Assembly (NCBI GenBank): GCA_023388055.1
Contig: JAEWGW010000019.1
Coordinates: 281,888-345,887 of the forward strand
Direction: 5' to 3'
Length of the DNA: 64,000 nucleotides
Origin: Bacillota bacterium
GTDB taxonomy: Bacteria > Bacillota > Bacilli > Paenibacillales > NBRC-103111
Shown here: one piece after another, positions 41,486 to 49,611 of the stretch
Numbering within the stretch: the stretch's first letter is position 1
Layout of the letters: every line of letters begins with the position of its first letter
Notes under the pieces: generated by a model
Database searches by the model: none
Told to the model about the DNA's origin: nothing
The model's input: the letters and a program-made list of their open reading frames with translations, nothing else
Position numbers and translations under genes: made by a program

Positions 41486-41528
41486 CTGCTGCAGTTAGGA
41501 CACACCAAGGCTTACCCGGACAAAACAA

Positions 41529-41587
41529 AAAGCCCTCTTCCGTTTATGGCAGCCATCGGCCATCCAATCAAGCGGAGCAGGGCTTTA
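41529..41587. terminator. Terminator between convergent genes
   Basis: AAAGCCCTCTTCCG...CGGAGCAGGGCTTT, long imperfect stem (41529-41542 with 41573-41586), with T/A runs on both sides. Confidence 0.75.
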
Positions 41588-41636
41588 TTTGTGCTGCATC
41601 AGGGAAGTGGTTGGTGAGAAAGCGGGTGACAAGGAA

Positions 41637-41978
41637 TCAGTGGACGAGTGTTTGCTTGCGTTGGGTTAGACGCTCTTGAAGGGTTTGTTTCTTCCAGAGG
41701 GGCACACTGACGATTTTGGAGCCGGTGGTATGATCCAGGAACCGGATGTGGTCTTTCTCGACAGAGGAGATTTTGTCCACGTTGACATAGCAGTTGGAGG
41801 AAATGCGCAAAAACATGGCATCACGGATCAGCAGCTTCAGTTGGTCCTCGGACAGGGATTTCCTAATGTTGTAATTCCTGCCGTGGAAGCTGATCAGGCC
41901 GCCGTTGCCGACTTTGAAGAAGTAGGTGTCACGGTTGGGTTCAAAATCCTCATATATATCTTTGAACTCTTGCTCCAC
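41637..41978 (-). CDS. LytTR DNA-binding domain protein (stand-alone)
   Basis: About 113 residues with no receiver domain. GTG 41978 is preferred (AGGGGG nine bases upstream); a TTG two codons earlier sits too close. The core FKVGNGGLISFHGRNYNIRKSL...LRISSNCYVNVDKISSVEKDHIRFLDHTTG follows the LytTR beta-strand pattern, including the RI-S-x-YVNVDKI segment. Stand-alone LytTR proteins are transcription factors that bind direct repeats. A perfect cre word lies about 30 bases upstream, so carbon status probably controls it. Confidence 0.85.
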   Translation of the reverse strand: MEQEFKDIYEDFEPNRDTYFFKVGNGGLISFHGRNYNIRKSLSEDQLKLLIRDAMFLRISSNCYVNVDKISSVEKDHIRFLDHTTGSKIVSVPLWKKQTLQERLTQRKQTLVH

Positions 41979-42009
41979 GATCAACGTCCCCCTTTTAGAA
42001 TCGGTAATA

Positions 42010-42023
42010 TGTTAGCGCTTTCA
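42010..42023 (-). promoter_or_regulatory. Catabolite-response element (cre)
   Basis: On the minus strand the word is TGAAAGCGCTAACA, matching the CcpA consensus TGWAANCGNTNWCA at all 14 positions. It overlaps the expected promoter/leader of the LytTR gene and also lies 60-80 bases past the end of the AraC gene at 42087. Confidence 0.8.
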
Positions 42024-42086
42024 TTATAGCACAAACAAAACGGCCTGCAAACACCCTTTTTGTGAAAACGTACAAATTTCTTTGTT

Positions 42087-43010
42087 TCAATTGCCAATTT
42101 GGCCGTTCTGCTTTCGGAAATCGCTGGGGCTGCAATGGGTGAAACGCTTAAACAACCGGCTGAAATAATAGGGATCGCTGAAGCCGACGGACTCGGAAAT
42201 CCGGTTTACCGGCAGCTCGCTGTTCATCAGGAGATACTGGGCCCGCTGAATGCGGAGCTGGTGAATGTACGTAAAGATGGACATGCCCGAATATTTCTTG
42301 AAAATATGGCAAAGGTATTCATATTTACGGTTGAGCTGGCTTTCGATAAACGCCCTGTCCGGCTCCGTGTTGTAGCTTTCGTTCAGCAGATTGACCAGCT
42401 GGCGGTAGGCCAAAAACGCGGCGGGGACGGAGGTTTGGAGATTTTCCTTGGAGAGCAGATCTTCGGCAATCAAGTGGAAAATCTGGCCCAGCAGAAGGGA
42501 GGAGCGGTAGCGGAAATAGCCCCTCGGATGCTCCATTTCCCCATGAAGCTTCTCGAACAGGTTCAACAGCTCATAACGGCGGACCGGCTGGAAGCGCCGG
42601 GGCAAAAGCAGGTGCTCGGCCTCCTCGTCCTGGCCCGTACGCAGCTCCTGGCGGCTTTTGTCCAGCCAGCTGTCTGGTTCGGCAAGAGGCATTTCGTCAG
42701 GGGTTCCAGGGGTAAGGCCGGGGGTAGCGAAAAATTGCACCCAGAAAAAGCCTGCATGCTCATGGGTCAGCCGCCAGGCGGTATGACGCTCCCAAGGTGT
42801 CAAGAGGTAACACTCACCGGATACCAGCTCCAGCTCCGCGTCCTCGGATTTCAAATATATGGGTCCTTCGGTGACCATCAGGATTTCGTAATAGGGGTTG
42901 GAATGCTCATAACTGGCCAAGGGAGCATTGCCCTGGTGGTATCCGGTCCACTTGACATCCAAGCGGCATAGTCGGGACATTCTGAACCAGATATCTGGCT
43001 GATTCTGCAT
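42087..43010 (-). CDS. AraC-family regulator, probably of rhamnose genes
   Basis: A 307-residue protein with AGAGGAG before the ATG. The N-terminal cupin half contains YHQGNAPLASYEHSNPYYEI and GECYLLTPWERHTAWR. The C-terminal HTH pair is INRKYEYLCHIFKKYSGMS and ISESVGFSDPYYFSRLFKRF, then SPSDFRKQ. It is divergent from rhaA (L-rhamnose isomerase) across 286 bases that contain a perfect 7-3-7 inverted repeat. By position it is the RhaR/RhaS-like activator. The effector is probably L-rhamnose. Confidence 0.9.
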   Translation of the reverse strand: MQNQPDIWFRMSRLCRLDVKWTGYHQGNAPLASYEHSNPYYEILMVTEGPIYLKSEDAELELVSGECYLLTPWERHTAWRLTHEHAGFFWVQFFATPGLTPGTPDEMPLAEPDSWLDKSRQELRTGQDEEAEHLLLPRRFQPVRRYELLNLFEKLHGEMEHPRGYFRYRSSLLLGQIFHLIAEDLLSKENLQTSVPAAFLAYRQLVNLLNESYNTEPDRAFIESQLNRKYEYLCHIFKKYSGMSIFTYIHQLRIQRAQYLLMNSELPVNRISESVGFSDPYYFSRLFKRFTHCSPSDFRKQNGQIGN

Positions 43011-43251
43011 ATTTGGTTCTCCTCTTCCTGGTTCAAATTAATGGAGGTTATTAATATCGTCCATATGAAATACCAGTCTGTACACAGTTTTATTGTAACC
43101 GATGGATAACGAATGGACAATAATGATCTCAAAGCTGGAGGATTTTAAGATTGCCGGGATACAATCTCTAAACATCCGCCATTTCATTCTGGCCACCGTT
43201 GCTGATATAGTAGAGGAGTAGGAAGAAAGCGTTTTATCGCGTGGCAAATGT

Positions 43252-43268
43252 ACTGGTTACAAACCAGT
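43252..43268 (+). promoter_or_regulatory. Inverted repeat upstream of rhaA
   Basis: ACTGGTT-ACA-AACCAGT, perfect 7-3-7 palindrome, 28 bases before the rhaA start and followed by TTTTT. It may be an operator in the leader or a weak attenuator. A loose cre-like word (AGAAAGCGTTTTAT, 11 of 14) lies at 43224-43237. Confidence 0.55.
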
Positions 43269-43296
43269 TTTTATGTTAAATGGAGGAGTGACGATT

Positions 43297-44535
43297 ATGA
43301 ATTTTGATGAGGCAAAAAAACTGTACGAAAAACATGGGATTAATGTAGACGAAGTACTGGAATCCCTGTCCAAGGTAAAAATCTCCCTGCACTGCTGGCA
43401 AGGCGACGACGTACGCGGCTTCCTGAACCGCGACCAGGAGCTGACCGGCGGTATCTCTGTAACCGGCAACTACCCGGGCGCTGCCCGCACGGCTGAAGAG
43501 CTCCGTCAGGATCTGGACAAGGCCCTTTCCATGATCCCCGGCACCCACAAGGTAAACCTGCATGCTATCTATGCGGACACTGAAGAGACCGTTAGCTGGG
43601 ACAAGCTGGAGCCCAAGCATTACACTCCCTGGGTGAAATGGGCCAAGGAAAAGGGACTGGGTCTGGACTTCAACCCCACCTGCTTCTCCCATGATCTGTC
43701 CGCCGACGGCTTCACGCTGAGCCATGCAGACAACGACATCCGCAAGTTCTGGGTTGAGCATTGCAAGGCCTCCCGCAAGATCGGCGCTTATTTCGGTGAA
43801 GAGCTGGGCCAACCCTGCGTAACCAACGTCTGGATTCCGGACGGCTTCAAGGATATCCCGGTTGACCGTCTTGCTCCGCGGGTGCGTCTGAAGGAATCTC
43901 TTGATGAAATCTTCGCGGAAGAGCTGAACCCGGCCCATAACCTGGATGCTGTGGAAAGCAAGGTATTCGGTATCGGCTCCGAAGCTTATGTCGTCGGCTC
44001 CCACGAGTTCTACATGGGCTATGCCGTCCAAAAGCAAAAGCTGCTTTGTCTGGACGCCGGCCACTTCCATCCGACAGAGGTCATCTCCAACAAGCTGTCC
44101 TCCGTCTCCATGTTTACGCCTGGTATCCTGCTGCACGTAAGCCGTCCGATCCGTTGGGACAGTGACCACGTAGTCATCATGGACGACGAGCTGATGGACA
44201 TCGCCCGTGAGCTGGAGCGCCACAACCTGTACAGCACCACCCACATCGGCCTGGACTTCTTCGACGCCAGCATCAACCGGATCGCGGCATGGGTCATCGG
44301 CGCACGCAATACCATCAAGGCCATCCTCCGCGCCAAGCTGGAGCCGGTAGAGCTGCTGAAGAAGGTAGAGCTGGAGAAGGATTACACCACCCGTCTTGCC
44401 CTGGTGGAGGAATTCAAGTCCTATCCGTTCGGCGCCATCTGGGACCACTATTGCGAAAAGATGGGCGTGCCGGTCCGCGAAGAGTGGCTGAACCAAGTGA
44501 AAACCTACGAAAAAGACGTTCTGCTGAAGCGCTAA
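43297..44535 (+). CDS. rhaA: L-rhamnose isomerase
   Basis: A 412-residue protein, the usual length for RhaA. ATG 43297 has GGAGGAG 10 bases before it. It interconverts L-rhamnose and L-rhamnulose. Diagnostic segments are LHCWQGDDVRGF near the N terminus, LDFNPTCFSHDLSADGFTLSH, GSHEFYMGYAVQKQ, LCLDAGHFHPTEVISNKLSS and HIGLDFFDASINRIAAWVIG, which contain the Glu, Asp and His metal ligands. Codon use is highly biased (C-ending), suggesting strong expression. Cytoplasmic. The kinase that should follow is not in the window; the aldolase and lactaldehyde reductase are 2-5 kb away on the other strand. Confidence 0.96.
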   Translation: MNFDEAKKLYEKHGINVDEVLESLSKVKISLHCWQGDDVRGFLNRDQELTGGISVTGNYPGAARTAEELRQDLDKALSMIPGTHKVNLHAIYADTEETVSWDKLEPKHYTPWVKWAKEKGLGLDFNPTCFSHDLSADGFTLSHADNDIRKFWVEHCKASRKIGAYFGEELGQPCVTNVWIPDGFKDIPVDRLAPRVRLKESLDEIFAEELNPAHNLDAVESKVFGIGSEAYVVGSHEFYMGYAVQKQKLLCLDAGHFHPTEVISNKLSSVSMFTPGILLHVSRPIRWDSDHVVIMDDELMDIARELERHNLYSTTHIGLDFFDASINRIAAWVIGARNTIKAILRAKLEPVELLKKVELEKDYTTRLALVEEFKSYPFGAIWDHYCEKMGVPVREEWLNQVKTYEKDVLLKR

Positions 44536-44554
44536 GCTTCGCAGTATGATAAGG

Positions 44555-44587
44555 CGGCTTCCCTGTTGAGGGGAGGCCGTTTTTTTG
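44555..44587 (+). terminator. Terminator after rhaA
   Basis: CGGCTTCCC (44555-44563) pairs with GGGAGGCCG (44571-44579, one G-T pair), followed by seven T residues. Confidence 0.88.
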
Positions 44588-44702
44588 TGCTGCTGCAAAC
44601 AGACTGGACCCGATGGACTGACCGGACTTTCTGCGCATAAGTAACAGGGGCTATGCATATGCTTCCATTGTGAATAACAAGGGGAAGGATTTGAAGGTAT
44701 AC

Positions 44703-45320
44703 ATGGATAAAAATAAAACATTTAATTATAAAAACTATTGGGAGTTAAACTACTTGTTAGGACAATCCTCGGGGACCGGTTCTTATGGGGTGCTTGCAGA
44801 ATTTAAAGCGAACGTTATCAATGCTTACATCCTGAAAAAGAATATCACCAGTGTTATTGAATTTGGCTGTGGAGATGGAAATCAGCTCTCCTACATGGAT
44901 TATAAGCAGTACCTGGGTTTGGATATCGCCAAGTCAGCGATTGATTTATGCAAGGCCCAATATGGCTCTGATGAAAATAAGAGCTTTTTGTGGTATCAGC
45001 CGGGTTATCTGATTAACAAATCCTTTATAACCGCGGAGCTGGTTGTTTGTTTGGATGTCCTGTACCATATCGTGGAGGATGGCGACTTTATTCAAACCCT
45101 AAATGATATTTTTTCCTGTGCGGGGAAAGCTGTCATCTTATACACTAAGATCGCAGAGGCTGACAAAGAAACTGAAATAGAAACCATTAAGGATCGGGAC
45201 ATATTCAAATACTTGGAGAAATATAAAGACTTCAAGGTGACAGAACTCATTCCCCAGAAGCATCCCGGAATTTCTTCGGCCGACTTTATCATCCTGGAGA
45301 GAAAAGAGTTGGACATTTAG
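44703..45320 (+). CDS. Class I SAM-dependent methyltransferase, AT-rich
   Basis: A 205-residue protein from ATG 44703 (GAAGG five bases upstream; GTG 44670 is possible). The SAM-binding motif I is VIEFGCGDGNQLSYM, then YLGLDIAKSAIDLCK (motif II) and ELVVCLDVLYHIVEDGDFI (post I and helix), as in small Rossmann methyltransferases. The gene is clearly more AT-rich than its neighbours and uses AAA, ATA and TTA codons freely, a sign of recent transfer. Its stop overlaps the stop of the convergent DUF421 gene. Substrate unknown. Confidence 0.85.
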   Translation: MDKNKTFNYKNYWELNYLLGQSSGTGSYGVLAEFKANVINAYILKKNITSVIEFGCGDGNQLSYMDYKQYLGLDIAKSAIDLCKAQYGSDENKSFLWYQPGYLINKSFITAELVVCLDVLYHIVEDGDFIQTLNDIFSCAGKAVILYTKIAEADKETEIETIKDRDIFKYLEKYKDFKVTELIPQKHPGISSADFIILERKELDI

Positions 45321-46198
45321 TGGTTAAGATGGGCTTGGAGCCGTCTCTGCAGCTCCCGGAACAGGGTATCCAGCGCCTGGGAGGCATCCTGCAGGGCTTG
45401 TTTTGCCTCAGGCTCTGTTTCCGTTACACCGGCCAAAGCCAGCTTGGTTTCGCATTCCTTCAGTGCAGACAGCAGCTCCACATTGGGCTGTGGGTTGTGT
45501 TGTGGGGGCTGCTTGTGGCGATCGTCATAGAAGTCGGCGTACAGCTCACCGTTGGCATCAATCTGGCCCAGGAAAACATCCGGAACGGCGGCTTTCACTT
45601 CGGCAAGCTTTTTGTCCAACCAGTTACGGTTCCGTCCCGACTTCTGCAGAGCTTCCTCCAGAATCTGCCCGTCCATAATCACCGTTTGCGGCTCCCTCTC
45701 GGGCTGTACGGGAAGTCTGAGGTCCTTGGGTGTCAGAGGCTGATTCTCCCGTTTCAACAGCACATTAATGTCTCCGCTGGGCTCCATAATAGCAAATTCC
45801 ACATCCGCCAGATTGAAGGCGGATTTTTTGCGGAGCTGCTCCATCAGCTCATCCGTGGTAAGCCGCTCCTTCTTCAAGTTCTTCTCCAATACCCTGCCGT
45901 GTTCGATCAGGACGGAGCCTTTGCTGTCTATAAAGTCACGCATCCGTTTGCTCTTGATCTGCAGGTACTCGATAGAGTACGAGCAAGCCACCCATACCGT
46001 CAGAGAAACCAGTCCAAGGCCCCATTCGGTTTCCGCATCGAGGGAGACATAAGCGGCAATGCTGCCGATGGTGATGCCCGTTATGTATTCGAATAAGGAC
46101 AGCTGGGACACCTGGCGTTTGCCAAGCAGCTTCGTCAGAAAGAACAAAATCAGTACGGCTAACAAGGTTCTCCATGTGATTTCAAACCATTGAGGCAT
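45317..46198 (-). CDS. DUF421 (YetF/YdfR-like) membrane protein
   Basis: A 293-residue protein. Three N-terminal membrane helices (about 10-75, with LFEYITGITIGSIAAYVSLD between) and the cytoplasmic YetF domain with GSVLIEHGRVLEKNLKKERLTTDELMEQLRKK and FAIMEPSGDINVLLK. The last ~80 residues are Gln/Glu/Leu-rich and probably coiled-coil. Family members are linked to spore membranes and germination in Bacilli but have no known reaction. It converges with the methyltransferase, with overlapping stop codons. Confidence 0.9.
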   Translation of the reverse strand: MPQWFEITWRTLLAVLILFFLTKLLGKRQVSQLSLFEYITGITIGSIAAYVSLDAETEWGLGLVSLTVWVACSYSIEYLQIKSKRMRDFIDSKGSVLIEHGRVLEKNLKKERLTTDELMEQLRKKSAFNLADVEFAIMEPSGDINVLLKRENQPLTPKDLRLPVQPEREPQTVIMDGQILEEALQKSGRNRNWLDKKLAEVKAAVPDVFLGQIDANGELYADFYDDRHKQPPQHNPQPNVELLSALKECETKLALAGVTETEPEAKQALQDASQALDTLFRELQRRLQAHLNH

Positions 46199-46254
46199 GC
46201 TGCCTACGCTCCTTTTACTTGTGTAATGGATACCGGTGAAGACTCTGTCGAACT

Positions 46255-46439
46255 CTAACGGACGGGAGAGCCGCTATTGTAGCAAATTTCGGCGTTCAGA
46301 CTTTCTAACGGACAGGAGAGCGCTTATTGACGGGTGGTGTGGGTGGAAAAGGCGGTTTTGTCCAAAATAGCGGCTGTGGTGACCGTTAGAAATGGAAACC
46401 CTTGATTTGATGCCCAATAAGGTCTCCTGGGTCCGTTAG
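46255..46439. repeat. 50-bp-phased repeat array E (two forward, two reversed units)
   Basis: CTAACGG begins forward units at 46255 and 46305; CCGTTAG ends reversed units at 46389 and 46439. Both spacings are exactly 50 and the shared centre is 46347. Units 1 and 3 contain GCCGCTATT; units 2 and 4 contain CTTATTG. The array fills the upstream half of the 507-base gap 46199-46705; the rest holds only the terminator below. Confidence 0.88.
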
Positions 46440-46614
46440 CGCCCACGCTCAACTCCGAAGTACCCGAAACTCGTGTGCCGAAGCCCAAAGTGGTCCAAAT
46501 TCCCGCAGCCCTGCTGAGTTGGTCACCAGCCATGCGGAGTCCAAGGACTCCTGCTACCAGTAGTATGCAGTCCAAACTCTGGAAATATGCGATCGCCTCA
46601 GCAGCTTTACAAAA

Positions 46615-46662
46615 GAAAAAATCCCTGCCGCGGGCTGCAAATAGCAGCCGCAACAGGGATTC
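46615..46662 (-). terminator. Terminator of the Fe-alcohol dehydrogenase transcript
   Basis: AATCCCTG and the inner GGGCTGC pair with GCAGCC and CAGGGATT (46620-46662). On the minus strand a TTTTTTCTTTT tract follows. Confidence 0.85.
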
Positions 46663-46705
46663 TCGCACCGGGACCGATTCACTCCCGGATAAACCAACTT
46701 GAAAC

Positions 46706-47866
46706 TTAACCGTTGTACGCCTTCAGGTACAGGGCAACCATGTCTTCGGCAGTAACCGGCTTCGGGTTGCCGCCGGTGCATACGTCGTTCATGGCTTGGG
46801 CGGCCAGCTTGGCGGCATCGTCCGGGTTGAAGGAGGTTTCCTTCAAGGAAGGAATGCCTACGGCCTTGGACAGCTTGCGTACCGCTTCAAGAGCCAGCTT
46901 GGCTGCTTCCAGATCGCTTCCGGCCTTGGAGGTATCCTCGCCCATAGCCTGGGCGATTTCGGCGAATTTCTTAGGAGAGGAATCCAGGTTGAATTCCATG
47001 ATATAAGGCAGCAGAATAGCATTGGCTACGCCATGGGGCAGGTCATACTCGGAGCCCAACTGGTGAGCCATACTGTGCACGATGCCCAGGCCGCAGTTGG
47101 AGAAGGACAGGCCGGCTGTGAAGGAGCCCCAAGCCATTTCGGAGCGGGCTTCCACGTCTGCGCCGTTGTTAACGGCTTTTTCCAGGGAGTTGGCAACGAA
47201 TTTAATCGCTTGCAGAGCGATAGCATCGGACAGCGGGAATGCGCCTGCAGTTACATAGGCTTCGATAGCATGGGTCAAGGCGTCCATACCGGTAGCGGCA
47301 GTCAGGCCCTTAGGCTTCTTCACCATCAGCTCGGGATCGTTAACGGCAACGGTTGCCAGAGAGTTGGGGTCAACCATAACCATCTTGATTTTGCGGTGTT
47401 CGTCGGTGATAACATAGTTCACGGTTACTTCGGAAGCAGTGCCGGCAGTAGTGTTGATGGCGATGATCGGAGCGGACTTGTTCTTGGACTTGCCGATGCC
47501 TTCATAGTCCACAATGCTGCCGCCGTTGGTGGACAGGATGCCAACCGCTTTGGCTGCATCCTGCGGGGAGCCGCCGCCCAGGGAGATGATGAAGTCGCAG
47601 CCGGCTTCCTTGTACAGAGCCAGACCGTCGTTTACGTTTTGGGTAGTCGGATTAGGCTTAACGTCGTCATAAACCACATAGGTGATGCCGCTGGCGTCCA
47701 GCACATCGGTTACTTGCTTCACAACGCCCAGTTGGTTCAATACCTTGTCGGTTACGAACAGAGCCTTGGTTTTGCCCAGGTTGATTACTTCCTGTCCGAT
47801 TTCCTTTACACAACCCGGTCCAATCAGGTTAATAGCGGGCCAATACAGTCTGCGAACAGCCAACAT
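46706..47866 (-). CDS. Iron-dependent alcohol dehydrogenase (lactaldehyde reductase-like)
   Basis: A 386-residue group III alcohol dehydrogenase. ATG 47866 (MLAVRRLYW) has GGAGG nine bases upstream. NAD-binding GGGSPQD, then INTTAGTASEVT, and metal ligands in MDALTHAIEAYV, IVHSMAHQLG and LPHGVANAILLP. In deoxysugar breakdown FucO-type members reduce L-lactaldehyde to 1,2-propanediol. It follows the aldolase gene by 163 bases on the same strand, which makes that role likely. Strongly biased codons suggest high expression, as for rhaA. Confidence 0.93.
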   Translation of the reverse strand: MLAVRRLYWPAINLIGPGCVKEIGQEVINLGKTKALFVTDKVLNQLGVVKQVTDVLDASGITYVVYDDVKPNPTTQNVNDGLALYKEAGCDFIISLGGGSPQDAAKAVGILSTNGGSIVDYEGIGKSKNKSAPIIAINTTAGTASEVTVNYVITDEHRKIKMVMVDPNSLATVAVNDPELMVKKPKGLTAATGMDALTHAIEAYVTAGAFPLSDAIALQAIKFVANSLEKAVNNGADVEARSEMAWGSFTAGLSFSNCGLGIVHSMAHQLGSEYDLPHGVANAILLPYIMEFNLDSSPKKFAEIAQAMGEDTSKAGSDLEAAKLALEAVRKLSKAVGIPSLKETSFNPDDAAKLAAQAMNDVCTGGNPKPVTAEDMVALYLKAYNG

Positions 47867-48029
47867 AGAGATCATCCTCCACAAGAATAGGTTTGGTTTC
47901 ATGTTTGCGAAAAAAATCACATACCAGAGCAAAAAAATACTATCTTTACGCACCGTCCTCCCCGCCGGCAGCATCAGGGATGCAACCGGCAGGATGGATG
48001 GCACGGCAGACACGAATCCTTCCTGCAAA

Positions 48030-49319
48030 TTACAGCAGGTTAAAGGCAACTTCCAGGTCATGCACTTGCTTCTCATCGATGTGGACGATATCGCCCAGTA
48101 CACCTGCAGAGATAATGGCTTGAGCGCTGAACTCGCACACTTCCAGACGGTCAAAGGCATTCAGCAAGGAGTTGCCTGTTGCGATAATGCAGTCGTTTTC
48201 GCAGATAACAATCGGCTTGTCCTTGGTGAATACTTCCGCTGTTTGTTTCGGCTCCAGGAATGCAGCGCCGAAGGGGAGGCGGGGGGTTCTGCGCAAGAGA
48301 ATGTAGCTCTCCGGAATGGTCCGGGAGTCGAAGCTTGCACTGGTAACGGCAAAGGCCATGCTGTAAGGCGGGTGGGCAATGATCACGGATTGCACATGAG
48401 GCTGGGCCTTATAGATTTCTTGGTGCAAGGCCACTGCGCGGCTCGGGGTTTTGCCCGCTTCCTTAGCGCCGTCCTTCACAACTACCAGATCACTCGGCTC
48501 CAGATACTTGCGGTCCAGACCAAAAGGCGTGATGATAAAGGAACCGTCGGACAGCCGTTGGGAGAAGGAGCCTTGACCGCTGGTGAACAAGCCTTGGTCA
48601 TAGGAACGTTGAATCAGGCGGCACATTTCGCGGCGGGCTTCCCGCTCCTCGGAGCTGAAGCGCTCCGGCTTATAGTCGGTCATTTCAAGCGGCTTGCGGC
48701 TCTTGGCCTGCTCCAGCTGCTCGTCGGTCAGGGATACCGGAGTACCGATGCGGCGGGCGTTGATCTCGATGCGGGCCATAAATTCAAGGGTTTCGAAGGA
48801 TTTGAAGGCGTCGAACAGGTTCTTGCCGCCTACTACAACACCGTGGTTTTCCAGCATAACGGAGTCATAACCTTGTGCGAATACAGCCGCAACCTTGTCT
48901 GCCAGCTCTGCGCTGCCCGGCAGGCCGTACTCGGCGATTCTGACTTCGCCGACGAGAGCGTGGTCGAAGGGAAGCATGTGCATGTCAGGCGCCTTGCGCA
49001 CGATGCTGAATGCAACCAGTGCGGGAGGGTGGGCATGAACAATGGCCTTCAGGTCGGGCCGGGTGCGGAATACCATTTGGTGGAAAGGAAATTCGCTGGA
49101 GGGTTTGTGCTTGCCGACAACAGTGCCGTCAGCCTTCACGCAAACAATATCTCCGCGGTTCAGGTTGCCTTTATCAATGCTCGCAGGGGTAATCCAGATA
49201 TCCCCGTTGTCGTCGAGGATGGACAGGTTGCCGCCTGACGTAGTGGTCATGCCGTAACCGTAAATACGTTGGATCATCATGATAATCTGGTCGGCCGGAT
49301 GCAAATATTCGAATTGCAT
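48030..49319 (-). CDS. Two-domain class II aldolase (rhamnulose/fuculose-phosphate aldolase-like)
   Basis: A 429-residue protein made of two class II aldolase/adducin modules, about residues 5-205 and 225-425. The first keeps the catalytic and zinc residues: E76 in SSEFPFHQ, H95 and H97 in IVHAHPPA, H159 in LENHGVV. The second keeps the fold but loses them: Ala at the Glu position, IIAHPP with only one His, and ENDC with Asp. Typical FucA/RhaD aldolases have a single ~215-270-residue module. It probably splits rhamnulose 1-phosphate into DHAP and L-lactaldehyde. An AAGGAGGAG ribosome site precedes ATG 49319. Confidence 0.9.
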   Translation of the reverse strand: MQFEYLHPADQIIMMIQRIYGYGMTTTSGGNLSILDDNGDIWITPASIDKGNLNRGDIVCVKADGTVVGKHKPSSEFPFHQMVFRTRPDLKAIVHAHPPALVAFSIVRKAPDMHMLPFDHALVGEVRIAEYGLPGSAELADKVAAVFAQGYDSVMLENHGVVVGGKNLFDAFKSFETLEFMARIEINARRIGTPVSLTDEQLEQAKSRKPLEMTDYKPERFSSEEREARREMCRLIQRSYDQGLFTSGQGSFSQRLSDGSFIITPFGLDRKYLEPSDLVVVKDGAKEAGKTPSRAVALHQEIYKAQPHVQSVIIAHPPYSMAFAVTSASFDSRTIPESYILLRRTPRLPFGAAFLEPKQTAEVFTKDKPIVICENDCIIATGNSLLNAFDRLEVCEFSAQAIISAGVLGDIVHIDEKQVHDLEVAFNLL

Positions 49320-49572
49320 AAAACAAGCTCCTCCTTGGAAAACCGTAGTGTGTGAGCAGATGCGGGTTTTGAATATCTTTGATTCGCTCTAGATGCTTTT
49401 ATTTTAAGCCAGTCCAGCCCAAAAATGAAGCCCCAATTTAGAGAAATTTGTGAAGAAATTTTGTTTTGTTTTTGTTTTTATTTTGAATACAAGGGTTTTT
49501 GGGTCATTTCACCCCGCTTCAGAGCAGATTGCGGATCCAACCGGGGCTTATTTTTAGGCTTTATTTAGTATG

Positions 49573-49581
49573 TGCTATAAT
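49573..49581 (+). promoter_or_regulatory. Extended -10 promoter of the CvfC-like gene
   Basis: TGCTATAAT at 49573-49581 (TG plus TATAAT) without a good -35, about 25 bases before the ATG at 49612. Confidence 0.55.
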
Positions 49582-49611
49582 GGCAGTGTGATGAGAGGAA
49601 GGGATGGATTC

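Noticed and set aside
43276..44721. Long open frame opposite rhaA (481 codons)
   Set aside because: It mirrors the strongly C/G-ending codon bias of rhaA, has no ribosome site and resembles no protein. The rhaA reading is certain.
47682..49238. Long open frame opposite the aldolase and dehydrogenase genes
   Set aside because: It spans two well-identified genes and their gap, with no domain signature; a by-product of codon bias.
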